Shown one piece after another: positions 34,915-45,489 of a DNA stretch of 64,000 nt. The notes under the pieces were generated by a model. It had not been told where the DNA came from. It did not search any database and was given only the letters and a program-made list of their open reading frames with translations. Origin of the DNA: Lasioglossum baleicum (Eukaryota > Arthropoda > Insecta > Hymenoptera > Halictidae). A program made the position numbers and the translations under genes. The stretch spans positions 7,007,579 through 7,071,578 of the forward strand of contig NC_134935.1 in assembly GCF_051020765.1 (NCBI RefSeq), given 5' to 3'. The stretch's first letter is position 1. Each line of letters begins with the position of its first letter.

Positions 34915-37900
34915 ATGGGAGAGATGAGATTCAAGGTAGAGTGACGGTGTGCGAGGAAGAGTTGCCGGGAACGGGGTTGGAACGGGGAGTGAGCGGGGAA
35001 TCGGATAGGAAGAGGGGCGGAAGAAAGCAAAAGGAAGAGAACGAGGAGAAAGTGCTCGTTAAGGAACGGTTTACTTTTTCTCGAACGCGGAGGAACGAAA
35101 GAGACGGGAGGGAGGGAGAGAGAGGGAAGGGAGTGAGGACGCGCAGGAACCGAAAAACGGAACGGTGATTCCGTTGGAAGGCGCTCTAATTGATAGTAAT
35201 TTCAAAAATATAATTAGCTTTGTCAGATGAGCGTGCCCTCTCGCTGTCTATGGGCCTCGTTAAGCTGCTCGAGAACGAAGAAAATAATTCCGCGAGACTC
35301 AAGATGGCTGCGCCCGCCACCACGTGCGATTGTGGACCCTTTGCATAAAGTATTCTCACTCTTGCAAATTAGAAGCAACACGTATGCGGAGTCGCTGAAC
35401 GATCAAACGAAATACGATTTAGTCGATGCACTGTGATCAATCGTTTTGAATAACCCCGTGTGGTGAAAAGATCGCGCAGGATTTTACATCCTTGGCATGA
35501 AGTACTTTGGACAAGTGCGCCTCGGAGTCCATTTACAATGGTCGACAGCTGCGGTTATTTTTTTTTCAAACTGGAAGCAACGTGTGCAGGGTTGAACGAC
35601 CGAAGGAAATACGTTGAAAGATATATTAGATCAATTCTGGCTCCGTTTTCTAATTGCTTCTGTCGATGCGCCGCGGTCAATCGTTCCCAATAATTCCGAG
35701 GGCCGCGGCCGCAACGACCGAGCAAACGAACCGTGACGCGTATAAAGGGAGCAGGCGGAATTGAATTTCGATCCACAACGAAACGCGAAACTTTTATTGG
35801 CTTGTATAATCGATCAGTCGGCTCTGTTTTCAAATCGGAAGTCACCGTTGCTCTCCCGGCCGACGTAATTAAAACGGGATACGTCTCAGGCTTCGCGTTT
35901 CATCTCTTCTTTCTCCCTTTCAACAGCGACTCCCTTCTCTCCCTTCTCTGCGTCGTGAAATTCAATTTTCCAGTCTATCTTACCGTGTGTTCAACGTCCT
36001 TTTACTCTGACCCCGTACAATTACATTCGAATCATCCTCGTCGGCGCGACCAGGTAAATTCCTCCCAGTGTGACCAACAGGATGAAATTAAAACATTTCT
36101 AGAGAGTGTACACGAGCGAGTCACTTTAATATTCGGACACAATACGATTTTTATTTTGTCACGCACTCATTTTATGCGCGATGAGGAAAGTAAAACAATT
36201 GTACATTGCATTATCACTGGACTGTGGAAAAATTTTCTAAAAACGCTGGAATATCAAATTCGACAGAGTTTTCATTTAATTCCACTTTCACAAAATCTGT
36301 CTATAAAATTGCATAAAGATCCGCAGTCTAGTTATAAAATAGAGAGTTAAATAAAAAGTCACTTCATCCCTTAATAGATTTTTTACATTGAGAACAACGC
36401 AACAATATTCTTAGATTTTTCTAATCTTCCACTGTTTTATATTTTGCCCAGTCGAGATTTCTTCATGAATAAATAAAAGTCTGCAGTCTAATTATAACAT
36501 TAAATCTTGAAATAACTTAACAATAGTTTTGACCACTGGACCACTGTGTCCTGGTGTCATCGATCGTTCGAGACGAACAGGTTCACAATCCTGGGGAAGT
36601 CGGTCAATTAGACGTCATCGACGGCATTGATAACTGGATGAAATCTTGTCGAAGGACCGCCTCGGCCAAGTTACTATGGAAAGTTTTTTGCAGGTCGCGA
36701 TCGCCTTGATCGTCACGTTGGCAGTGGTTGATCGATCGCGTGCCGGCGTGATAGCCCCGGAAGAAGATGTTTTCGACGGACAACAGGTCTCGTTGGACGA
36801 GACAGCGGAGCAACATCAGCTCTCGCTCGCCAGCTCTTACGTGCAATTTCACGGACCCGTCGAGGGGCCCGAGTACCAGGTGAAAGTGCCGCAGCAGCAC
36901 GACGACGGGAACCATCTGCACGGCCAGGGTCACGACTACACGGTGGACTACGTGGCGCATCCGAAATACGAGTTCTCGTACGCCGTTGAGGACCACCATA
37001 CCGGCGACTTCCACACCCAAAAGGAGTCCAGAGACGGTGAGCAGAGGAGCAGGTGTTGCCAGAGGGTTTTTTTTGAAACTTTGCGCAAATAGGCACGATT
37101 CTACATTCACGATTTCTTAGAAAGTGACAAAAAACTCCCCGCAAAATTGGCCTTTAAGATCAAGGTAGACTCCATTATAACGCGATCAGAAACTTGTTTA
37201 AAAAGACTGTATTCATATACAGTTACGCACATAATTGTTCACACACTTTCAATCAGAATAACTCTTTGCGAATGGACCAAACGACTTCAATTTCTCTGCA
37301 AGTCGAGAAGGATTAGTTTAGTAAATGACGTCTAATAGATATGTTGAAAAAATGCATTTGATCGGAATTGTGCAAAACAATAGTGAACATTGATTTTCGC
37401 AACTTTTTTAGCTGGGTCAATAACGAAAGTTTTAAAGGATGTGTTCTGTAAATTCTGAAAATTTCATTGAAATTGGTTAATTGGTTTACGAATTACAAAC
37501 GGTCGTAAGCCAAAAATCATGAAAAATTGCCAATTTTTTTATTAAACGTTATTTACTAAACTAATTCATCTAGCCTTACAGAGAAATTGAAGTCGTTTGG
37601 TCCATTCATGAAAAAGTTATTCTGATTTGAAGTGTGTGTGATCAATAGACTGCGGATTTTATGCATTTATGACAAAAATGGTTACGTACAATTTAAAACA
37701 GTGGAGGTATTAAAAAGATTTAAGGCCACCAGTGTATTAGTTTCACCTTAATAAGATAATTAAAAGAAGAATGAATTTGTCATTTGTCTCCTGTGTCTTG
37801 CAATCAATGCAAACATTTTTTATTTTGCATAAATATCCGCAGTCTAGTGATCAATTATGTGTATAACTGTATTTATTGTACGTCACATTACACAGTAATT

Positions 37901-40900
37901 GTAACCAATTTTTTATCTACTGCATAAATTTCGGGGTCCGGGCACCAGGGCAGACTCAAGCAGCAGGTACGTCCGAGGCAGCCGTGTGTCCCCGGTCGAC
38001 CCGGTGACAACTTTTCCACGTGGCCGGGCTCCTTTGAGAGCTTTTGCGAATTTCGCTGTAAGAGCGAGACCCTGCTGCGACCCGGTCGCGGGAGAAATTC
38101 GCTTGGACGCGCACCATGAATATCCGAGGAGACAGAACCGAGTTGATACTCTGCGGTCGACTTTAATATTCGGACAACGTGCTGTTTTATAACGCGTCGG
38201 GACACCGGTACCTGTTTTGAGCTCTCGCCTTTTCTCTCCTACGTGCTACACGGCCGACTCAATCGACTTCACTCGGTTCGCTGTGTTTGACGCGCATAAA
38301 CCGTGCAATGTCGTGCACCAGCTGCGCAGCGCAGTTGTTTAATTCTTCAGTGGCGGTGCTCGACTACGCCCGATACGTTCTAGCGCTCCTGATAATTTCA
38401 TTCGATGGTTTCACACGCCGTTTCAAATTATGCTCGATTTCTACGTTTCCATGTTTCCTGAAGTACGTCGTCCCGGGTGTATTTGTTGAGAGCTCCGGGT
38501 AAAGCCGATTAAAGTCTGCGGAGCTGGATTCAGTTGGGTCTGTGCGCGTTGACATAGTAACCAGAGGTAATACCAATTATACACGCGTTTTTAACGGAAC
38601 CGTGCACAGTCAAACCTTTTACTGTCCTTATACAATAGAACGCGATATTCTTGTCGCACTAGAAACAAGAATGTTGTTGGATGCAATTTTATTTATTTTC
38701 AAAGCAATTTTCCATGCTTTTAATCTATCCCCTTGCTCCACTTTACCGAACGCGTTTGTAATGTTGACGACGCATTCATTCGGATTTGGAAAAATGCGGA
38801 AACGGAACATTTTTTTGCTATGCGGTGGAAACATTGCAACTTCCGTAACGTTACTTTTAATTAACACTGTAAGTTCATACGCCAAGCTCAGAGCAGAGGT
38901 GGGCATTATTTGGCGAAAAAAATATTTGAAATACTATTTAATATATTAGATTTTATTTTGCTTGAAGAAAATAGTATTTTATTTGAACAATCTGAACCAC
39001 GAAATAAAATATTTCTATTTGAACAATCTGAACCTCAAAATAAAATATTTCTATTTTAACAATTTCATCCACAAAATGAAATATTTCTATTTTAATAATC
39101 TGAAACACAAAGTAAAATATTTCTATTTTAATAAGCTGAAACACAAAATAGAATATTTTATTTTTTGCGTCGTTATACCTAATGCTTTCAGAAATCGCAT
39201 TACTTAGTTAATATTTCTTATTTTAGCAATAATTTAAAGAAGAAACGGTACTTAATGTAAGAAACTATAGCATTTGCCACATTTTCGTTTTATTTTTTTG
39301 TTTGACTGCTGCTATTCGCATACAACAAGGTGTGCAGCGTTCCAAATTGGAATCTGTTAGGGTGCTCCTTCAAGGACACAGAATCAGTCCAGCAAAGCTA
39401 AAAAGTCTCAACTAGGGCAGAGAACGGAATAGCTGTGTGTGTTGTATTTTAAAAATAATGTTTTATACTTTGCGATACTTTCGCTTTGTGTATCACTATC
39501 GCTCAAATATTGAAATAATTCTAATTCTGCAATGTTTGTATGGCTGATATCATTTGTTTCTTTTTCCATAAAGGAAAAAAAGTCTTCTACTTCTTTGTTT
39601 TGTGAAAGTAATTGATGTCGTGACTCTGAATCTGGATTTGCTATCTGTTTCAAAGCATTTAATACGGTTTCTCTGATAAAAGTACGTTTTTCTCCATTTA
39701 GGTCTTTCGGAATCCACCGTAATTTCCATTTTGTATGGTTAACAGTAGCAATTATATAGTCGCTTGTGTATTCAGAAAAATCGAATAAATCACGAAATCG
39801 AGATTTTAAACTCGATAGTAAATGAAGTTTCAAAGGTTCGCAATATCTATTGAATGCGAACCATTATTTTCAGCAATAATATTTAAAATTGAAATTGAAA
39901 ATAAAGACAAAGTACAAATATTTTCAATATTCTTAAAATAAAATACTATTTTCAAATACTATTTTCCAAAATTACTGCATCAAACAAAATATTTTATTTT
40001 CAAAAATTACTGCATCAAACAAAATATTTTATTTTCAAAAATTACTGCATCAAACAAAATATTTTATTTTCCAACATTACTGCATCAAATAAAATATTTT
40101 ATTTTCAAAGTTGTACAGATACTCTAAAATAAATGGGATTATTTATAATACTATTTTCCCCAGTTCTGGCTCAGAGTATCTCTACTATTCGTTAGTAGAC
40201 AGCACCACTCAAAATGTCAGGCCCCAATACACCCAGTACTGGCAACAGTTTCCGAAATGACCAATTGTCGAGATTGAGAAAGCATGTTCAGAGAAACAGT
40301 CGGAGCACGATCGCATCGATTGCGCGACGCCAGAAAAATGCATCCCCAAACAACAACAGAGTTTCGCAGTTGGTCTCGCCGCTAACACGTTGAACCGACG
40401 CGGTGCGCGGCGTCGGGCAACTTTTCATCCGGTTAGAACGTTGACGCCAGTTAACTAGAAAATCGACTTACACGAAAATATCCCGAGTGTCGCTCGGTTG
40501 TAAATAAGGAGAGAGGACGCGGCTTACGGAGTCTCTCGCAGATCCTCCCCGCAGCTAGGTTCCCTCTTCTATTAGTGTAGTTACTCTAGCCGGCCCCGTT
40601 ATGCTAATAGCCACTCCAGCCCAGAATTTCTCCGAGAGAGGCGATTACGTCTCGTTACCGGGTCCGGGAATTGGTTTTGCGGTGACCATTCGTCCACGAG
40701 CGTTCGTTTTCACCGCAGGAAGCAGCGTGTCCGGGGAGTACAGCGTGAAGGAGCCAGGCGGCCAGGTTCGGGTCGTCAGATACCGAGCCGACAAGGACGG
40801 ATTTCATGCTGTGGTGCACACTTCCGGTGAGAACGATCACACAAGCGTCGTTCACGATGGTCAAGGCCAGACTCAGGTTCACGATCATCAACCGGTACAG

Positions 40901-40960
40901 CACCAGGAACAAGATGTCCACGATTACGCCACGTCCTACGTCAACCAGCACGCATACTGA
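34915..40960 (+). CDS. Gene B: RR-2 cuticular protein (chitin_bind_4), three exons
   Basis: Seen: exon 1 34915-34935 (MGEMRFK, donor AAG|GTAGAG), exon 2 36694-37036 (acceptor TTTTTTGCAG, donor GACG|GTGAGC), exon 3 40719-40960 (acceptor TTCACCGCAG, stop TGA). Phases are 0 and 1, and the total is 606 nt, 201 residues. Residues 1 to about 24 are a signal peptide (VAIALIVTLAVV core). The extended Rebers-Riddiford domain spans about 97-155: PKYEFSYAVEDHHTGD, then QKESRDG across the intron, then GEYSVKEPGGQVRVVRY and RADKDGFHAVV, the RR-2 signature. Family knowledge: RR-2 proteins bind chitin and occur mainly in hard, sclerotised cuticle. The flanks are His/Gln-rich (GNHLHGQGHDY before; VHDHQPVQHQEQ after), usual for RR-2 and suited to quinone crosslinking. 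A second in-frame ATG at 34924 (MRFK) is an equally plausible start. An alternative ATG at 36676 directly before exon 2 is less likely, because the sequence there is a good splice acceptor. Intron 2 (3,682 bp) contains large transposon insertions. Confidence 0.93.
36218..36330 (+). mobile_element. Shortened hAT MITE in intron 1 of gene B
   Basis: Ends TGGACTGTGG and CCGCAGTCTA with the body of the 11352/31320 subfamily (tcgacagagtttt, tctgtctataaaattgc). Flanking octamers attatcac and gttataaa share 5 of 8 bases. Confidence 0.65.
36340..36490 (+). mobile_element. hAT MITE right-end fragment, intron 1 of gene B
   Basis: Only the right terminus (GTCTGCAGTCTA ending at 36490) and some AT-rich body are recognisable. 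The left boundary is a guess. Confidence 0.4.
37217..37872. mobile_element. Foldback element, copy 2, in intron 2 of gene B
   Basis: Same family as 29086 with the loop in opposite orientation (tttagctgggtcaataacg). The arms begin ATACAGTTACGCAC and end GTATAACTGTAT. The right arm is split by the hAT MITE 37646-37846; pairing resumes beyond it (acataattg). Confidence 0.88.
37646..37846 (+). mobile_element. hAT MITE nested in a foldback, intron 2 of gene B
   Basis: A 201-bp copy with intact TAGACTGCGG/CCGCAGTCTA ends and a perfect octamer duplication gtgatcaa (37638-37645, 37847-37854). Removing it restores the right arm of the surrounding foldback, so it inserted after that element. Confidence 0.92.
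38964..39164. repeat. 36-bp minisatellite in left subterminal part of the hAT element
   Basis: About five and a half copies of a 36-bp unit with the core aaatatttctattttaa followed by aatctgaa. Because 36 is a multiple of three, one frame shows a 12-residue repeat (KYFYFNNLKHKx); this is a by-product of the repeat, not a gene. Confidence 0.85.
39387..39833 (-). pseudogene. hAT transposase C-terminal remnant
   Basis: A 141-codon frame reads LLSSLKSRFRDLFDF near its start, an acidic middle with EVEDFFSFMEKE, then ELELFQYLSDSD and FLKYNTHSYSVLCPS before a stop. Just past the stop, after a small deletion, the other frame reads VERLFSFAG, the conserved core of the hAT dimerisation region. Family knowledge: in hAT enzymes an ELxxYL block, then LKYN, then S..VERLFS occur in this order. 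The upstream catalytic domain and BED finger are missing, so this copy is inactive. Confidence 0.75.
39961..40115. repeat. 35-bp minisatellite in right subterminal part of the hAT element
   Basis: About four copies of a 35-bp unit (attactgcatcaaac then aaaatattttatttt). The unit differs from the left array, though both share the motif aaaatattt. Confidence 0.85.
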
Positions 40961-41188
40961 CACACCGATTGTCTCGGATCGTGTCGTCACTTGTTCCTGT
41001 ATACGCAGATGTTGCACGGTGCGTTGAAAACCCCGTTTTCTCAACGAAATTCCATCACTCGAAAATTGTACAATAGTTCGACTCGACTTACGCGGATTCG
41101 TATTATGCTACGGTAAAGTCGCGATCTAGTTCCCATCGCCTATTCCAAGTGCTCCGCGAAAAAAGATTTATTGATTATGTGTCATTAT

Positions 41189-41381
41189 CAGACAGCGGAT
41201 TTTATGGATTTGTGACAAAATTGAGTAGGTGTAATTTGAAACAGTGAAAACATTAGTGGAATTTAAAAATACTGTTATATTCCTTTCAACCTATTAAATA
41301 TATGAAATAAATTTCTATTTCACTCCAGTTTGTTGCAAATCGGGTAAAAAATTTCTGTTTTGCATAAACATGAGCTGTCTG
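41189..41381 (+). mobile_element. hAT MITE, CAGACAGCGG subfamily, perfect target duplication
   Basis: A 193-bp copy with ends CAGACAGCGG and GAGCTGTCTG and a perfect octamer gtcattat on both sides (41181-41188, 41382-41389). It lies 228 bp after the gene B stop and holds the first AATAAA downstream of that gene. Confidence 0.9.
41305..41310 (+). terminator. Possible poly(A) signal for gene B inside a MITE
   Basis: No AATAAA or ATTAAA is seen between the stop at 40960 and position 41280. The first AATAAA is at 41305-41310, inside the hAT MITE inserted at 41189-41381. If used, the transposon supplies the 3' end of the cuticle gene. A non-canonical signal upstream is also possible. Confidence 0.25.
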
Positions 41382-41393
41382 GTCATTATCTAC

Positions 41394-41735
41394 TAATAAA
41401 AGATCTAATGATGCTCTCGGCGCACTGGTTCGATCGAATTTTACTTCGAAGCAATTTTGCAGGTTGAATTAAATTCTCGATGTTTCGATCTATGTTTAGA
41501 TCATTTAAAAAAAAATAATGGAAATTTAAAAAAAAAAATAAATTGGAACAGCACGTGTTTTGTTGTTCCAAATTAGTTAAAATAATTTCATTAAGCAAAC
41601 GCAGTTATATTATTTTTCTTGAAAATGATCTAAACATAGATCGAAACGTCGAAAATTTAATTCAAATTGTAAAATTGCTTTGAAGTAAAATTGGATCGAA
41701 CCAGTGCGCCGAGAGCTTCATTATATCTTTTATTA
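41394..41735. mobile_element. Foldback element downstream of gene B
   Basis: Arms 41394-41510 and 41618-41735 pair well (TAATAAAAGAT outside, TCTATGTTTAGATCATTT inside, cggcgcactggttcgatc between). It begins 5 bp after the target duplication of the 41189 hAT MITE. Confidence 0.87.
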
Positions 41736-41931
41736 ACAATTATACGATCGATACAAATTAGTCATTACCTATCCTTCTCAAATTACACAAGGTACTCCGT
41801 CAAAAATCAAAGACCCTTAAAGTGCTGCATCACCAAAAAATTTGGGAAACCTTGGTGTAGAGAAACTATTTTTTTTTGACTGCGCCGAAAATACAAAGGA
41901 TGCCAAACGTAGAAAAGGACAGCGTGTAAAC

Positions 41932-42213
41932 ATGGAGCTTTTCGGCCCTTCGCAGGGAGCCCCCCAGTGGAAGAGGAGGCGGAGAGACAGTGATCATGGA
42001 GATCCTGAGGGTGCTAGATCGCGACTTTACCGTATTTTATGCTAGTTCAATATAAATATCAATCTAGTTCACGTGTCCTTAGTAAATAACCGATGTTACG
42101 GATATCACAATTTCACTTTTCGGTTCACAATAATAATAATGTTTCTAGGTTCCTACACACCTTTAGAAGGAGCTTCCGTGTCCCGCAATGCCAAAGCAAG
42201 GGAATCGCCGTGA
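41932..42213 (+). CDS. Weak candidate: short two-exon gene or 3' end of a gene
   Basis: Seen: ATG 41932, an Arg/Asp-rich frame to a possible donor 42010|GTGCTA, a possible acceptor TGTTTCTAG ending at 42148, then a frame continuing in phase to TGA 42211-42213, with AATAAA at 42252-42257. Joined, this would be 47 residues. A pyrimidine-rich tract ending CAG at 41955 could instead make 41956-42010 an internal exon of a longer transcript. The donor is weak, there is no recognisable domain, and phase agreement has a one-in-three chance. Treat as a hypothesis only. Confidence 0.15.
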
Positions 42214-42699
42214 ATAACGCGTGTACATTGTAAATATAGGTCATACTTCTGAATAAATTAGCCGAGTCGATCCAGCTGTTGTCTCTATGCCGCTAATCAT
42301 GGTGTCGACAGTAACGACAACCGCCGACCTGGCAATTTTGCGCTATCGTGTGCCTGCTCGCGCAGCATTCACGCGACAGCCAACCGGTGCTCGCGGAACG
42401 ATGGCTATCTGAATGGAGATCGGAAGATGATGGGCTGACCGGTAATTGGCGGCAATAGCGTGCCGCAATTTGTATAATGAGATCCGTTTGCCAGTGTTTT
42501 CGTTCGTCGATCTTTCCGCGCGTTCTAGCTGCTCGGGGCTTGCTGTTCAATGCTAGCTGTACAGGGTGTGTTGGAACGCGCGGGAAATTCAAATGTACGA
42601 TCTTGAGTATGTGGTAAATTTCCGTCGTATCTTACAATTAGTTTTAGTTATCTTTGCGTAATAAAAAAATTATTTAAATCTTTGTATCTTTTGTACGAA

Positions 42700-42848
42700 T
42701 TACGAAAGCATCCCTCGGTGTCAAATTGACATAGTAATAAAAGATAGCTAAAATAACAAGGTAAACAGCTAGTTTTCGATGTTTTTTAATTCAAATCGAT
42801 GAGTTAACATTCACATCTTAGGATATGTGTTTCGCATTAAAAAAATAA
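42700..42848. repeat. Related TTAA-ended repeat
   Basis: Contains catccctcggtgtcaaattg and ends cggatgagggttaa, which in reverse (TTAACCCTCATCCG) resembles the end at 49431. The left boundary is uncertain. Confidence 0.5.
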
Positions 42849-44000
42849 ACGGATGAGGGTTAAACTAGTTGGTAATTCTGTTACTAAACTTATAGCGAAA
42901 ACATCCGTCGTGACTGTACTACGATTTTCACTGCGAGTGACTGTAGGCTGTGCGAATTATACACATTCTCTTCTCGTAATTGTACGAAGCATTCCATCCT
43001 ATTATTTTGTCCTGTAACCTCGATCCAAGCAGATCCATGCAATTTTGTCATCTGTTGGACAGTGTTCCATGTCGAATCTCTACAGGGGTCGCTATCGGGT
43101 GAGAACTATAATATCCCGTGACGTGATTACTTGGTATTAGAAGGGCCGAAAAGAGCCCCGATGAAAACGGATCTCGGCCACTCCCGTGACACGCGGGCAC
43201 GTCGTTAAGGCGCGTCCCTTCTGATCAATTCGATACCGGCGCGGAACGTCGTTATCGCGAATGGATAAAGACAAAAGGGGAAAAAGAGGGTAATGGGATG
43301 GGGATGGCAGCAGGAGCGAAAAGGGAATAACAGAAGGTGAGGGGGGCGTCGAGGATAAAAGAAAGGCGCGTCCGTGCGCTAACAATGCCTCGAATGCATG
43401 CCGATAGAGGGAAAGGAGAGAGAGTGGAAACAAAAAGACGAGCGACTCGACAAAGATAAGAGCTCGCGAGAAGTCCTTGCCGCCCTTGCGCTCATATTAC
43501 TTCGTTAAAGTACTAAGGTGGCCCTCTGATAAGAGGGATCTATTCTTTTACCCGGCGAGAGAAGATGTCCTTCATAGATAACAGACCATCGGACAACCCT
43601 TTCGACGTGCCCGACACATCAAACTTTTACCGTCCATAAACTGGCTTTTTCGAGCTTCTCAATGGAATCACTGTTTTTACTCGCACCTTTTTACGCGAAT
43701 TCCTGAAAGCGAAATAAGTAAACCGAAGCATACGCTGTGGCCTTTTTACCGGAGCTTCCGCGAGCGCTGACTTTCGCATCCTTGAGCTGCTTCGTCGGAA
43801 CAGAGTGAGCTGAAACTATCGATCCCTGGAAAATATTGGATTTCGAATGTCTCCTTTTGTTATACAGGGTGAGTCAACTGATGTTTGTCCAGTGGACACA
43901 ATAATAAATAGACTGCGGATCTATGTGCGAAATAAAAATTGTCTGCATCGATCGCAAGAAATACAAACTAAATTGAATGTTATGTCTTCCCTTAATGATT

Positions 44001-44190
44001 TTAACACTAAACTTAATTTTATAGTTATTGAAACGATGACCTTGCTTACATTGAAATTGATTCGGTAAATTTATTTATCCAAGCACGTATTGCAATAAAA
44101 ATTGAACAAAATCTAAATAAATATAGCCTTGTCATTTTTATCGGATGAAACATTTTAAACGCTTTCAGTGCTCGGTAGGTTTAGTGTTAA
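44001..44190. mobile_element. TTAA MITE, first of a tandem pair, inside a hAT MITE
   Basis: Begins TTAACACTAAAC and ends GGTTTAGTGTTAA. The uninterrupted host sequence is seen at 53249 (aattttaatagatgag). Confidence 0.9.
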
Positions 44191-44373
44191 TAGACTTAAT
44201 TTTATAATTATTGAAACGACAGTGTTGCTTACATGGAAATTGATTCGATAACTTTATTTATCCATGCACGTATTGCAATAAAAATTGCACAAAATCTAAA
44301 TAAATATAGCCTTGTCATTTTTATCGGATGAAACATTTTAATCGCTTTCAGTGCTCGGTAGGTTTAGTGTTAA
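44187..44373. mobile_element. TTAA MITE, second tandem copy
   Basis: Offset 183 bp from the first copy and sharing its right TTAA (44187-44190). It repeats cttaattttat through gctttcagtgctcgg almost exactly and ends in its own TTAA (44370-44373), but lacks a clean left inverted end. This suggests tandem duplication rather than a second independent insertion. Confidence 0.85.
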
Positions 44374-45489
44374 TAGAGAAGAAATCATATATCTTCAATC
44401 TTTTTAATTTCACAATTTCGAATTTCATCTACTCAGTTTTGCTATAAATGCATAAAGATCCGCAGTCTAATAATAAATTACAATAAACGTGTACGATAAA
44501 TTAGTACTATTAGTACCCTCATCATTTTTATAACCGACTACAGTGATTTTCGTGTTAACCACGAACCAAACCACGGAAATGTCATTTAAGGTGAGAGTAC
44601 ACGAGCTACCTGTTTCGCTGTAAGTACAAGATCGGTAACTACGCGATTGGAAAAGTGATTACCGGCTCGAGGGAAGTGGCCCGGCACAAAGTATAACGAT
44701 AACTGAAGCTGAATTGGTTTTCGGGGATGTTTCGCGTGCCGAAGTTTTTACGTGACGTCGCCGCATGAGGCGTTGAAACCGCGATAATGGTTGCATAGAT
44801 ACTCGAAGTTCGTACGGTATTCCGGGGGACGCGGTAATTTCCGGCCGATCGCGGCAACTGCTAATTACCGCTGGCATTGCGCTGCGATTACTTTACTTGA
44901 GGGTCTCACGAATCGTCGTTGGTGATCGAGGGTTACAGTACGTAGCCACGACGTTCCCCTCTCGCACGAAAACCCACCCTCCTCGACGTCCCGTACTATT
45001 ACCGGGCTGTAGAAAATTCCAGCATCACTTTCAGTGACGTGAAAATCCTTTGACGCGATATTGGATTACATGGAGCAACTGCGCGACTGATGGAATAAAA
45101 TTACAACGGCCCGTGTAGTTGTTCCAAGCAAGGGGATCGGGCAAAGAGATGTTTGGATACGTACTTTCCATTTGCTTCAAGAAGTCGTTGAACATTATCG
45201 ATGGCACATAGTAATTAATTATGGGCACATTTATTAAGTGGTGCAGCGTTCACAAAATTCTGTACAAATTTTCTGAGATACATACAAGCATACAGGGTGG
45301 GTCACCGCATAATACCGCTTCGATTTACTTGACTATTCTGTCGTTAATAGTTATTTTTGTAGTTGGCCGCGTAGAGGACGTGTGAAAAATACATTTTTTA
45401 TTGCACCGCTTAATTCATCTCGATATTCTTTACAAATAATAAACAATAGAATAAAACAGAGACCTTTTCGGCTGACTGTATGTTCCAGT

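Larger units (their letters stand above)
38894..40168 (-). mobile_element. hAT-family transposon, deleted, in intron 2 of gene B
   Basis: The 1,275-bp element starts CAGAGGTGGGC and ends CCCCAGTTCTG (reverse CAGAACTGGGG). It is flanked by a perfect 8-bp duplication gctcagag (38886-38893, 40169-40176). Next to each end is a different AT-rich minisatellite, and the middle holds a broken transposase 3' region on the minus strand. All three points fit the hAT superfamily. It is nearly a third of the intron. Confidence 0.92.
43909..44469 (+). mobile_element. hAT MITE carrying a double TTAA-MITE insertion
   Basis: The ends TAGACTGCGGATC and GATCCGCAGTCTA are flanked by a perfect octamer ataataaa (43901-43908, 44470-44477). 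The 561-bp length is explained by two tandem TTAA MITEs at 44001-44373. Without them the element matches the copies at 21309 and 53249. Confidence 0.9.
42260..45480. other. Intergenic outside the listed elements
   Basis: Besides 42700-42848 and 43909-44469 no gene or element is recognised. Tacagggtg-like words occur near 42561, 43863 and 45291. Confidence 0.55.

Noticed and set aside
35741..35747. TATAAAG in intron 1 of gene B as an alternative promoter
   Set aside because: No good initiator at the right distance and no coding exon attached.
35733..36350. 205-codon plus frame in gene B intron 1
   Set aside because: Its 3' part is a hAT MITE and the rest has no domain.
36676..36693. ATG directly before gene B exon 2 as the start
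   Set aside because: It lies within a pyrimidine-rich splice acceptor. The upstream promoter and seven-codon exon give a better signal peptide, though it is not strictly excluded.
38962..39207. 81-codon frame with 12-residue repeats
   Set aside because: Direct translation of the 36-bp minisatellite inside a transposon.
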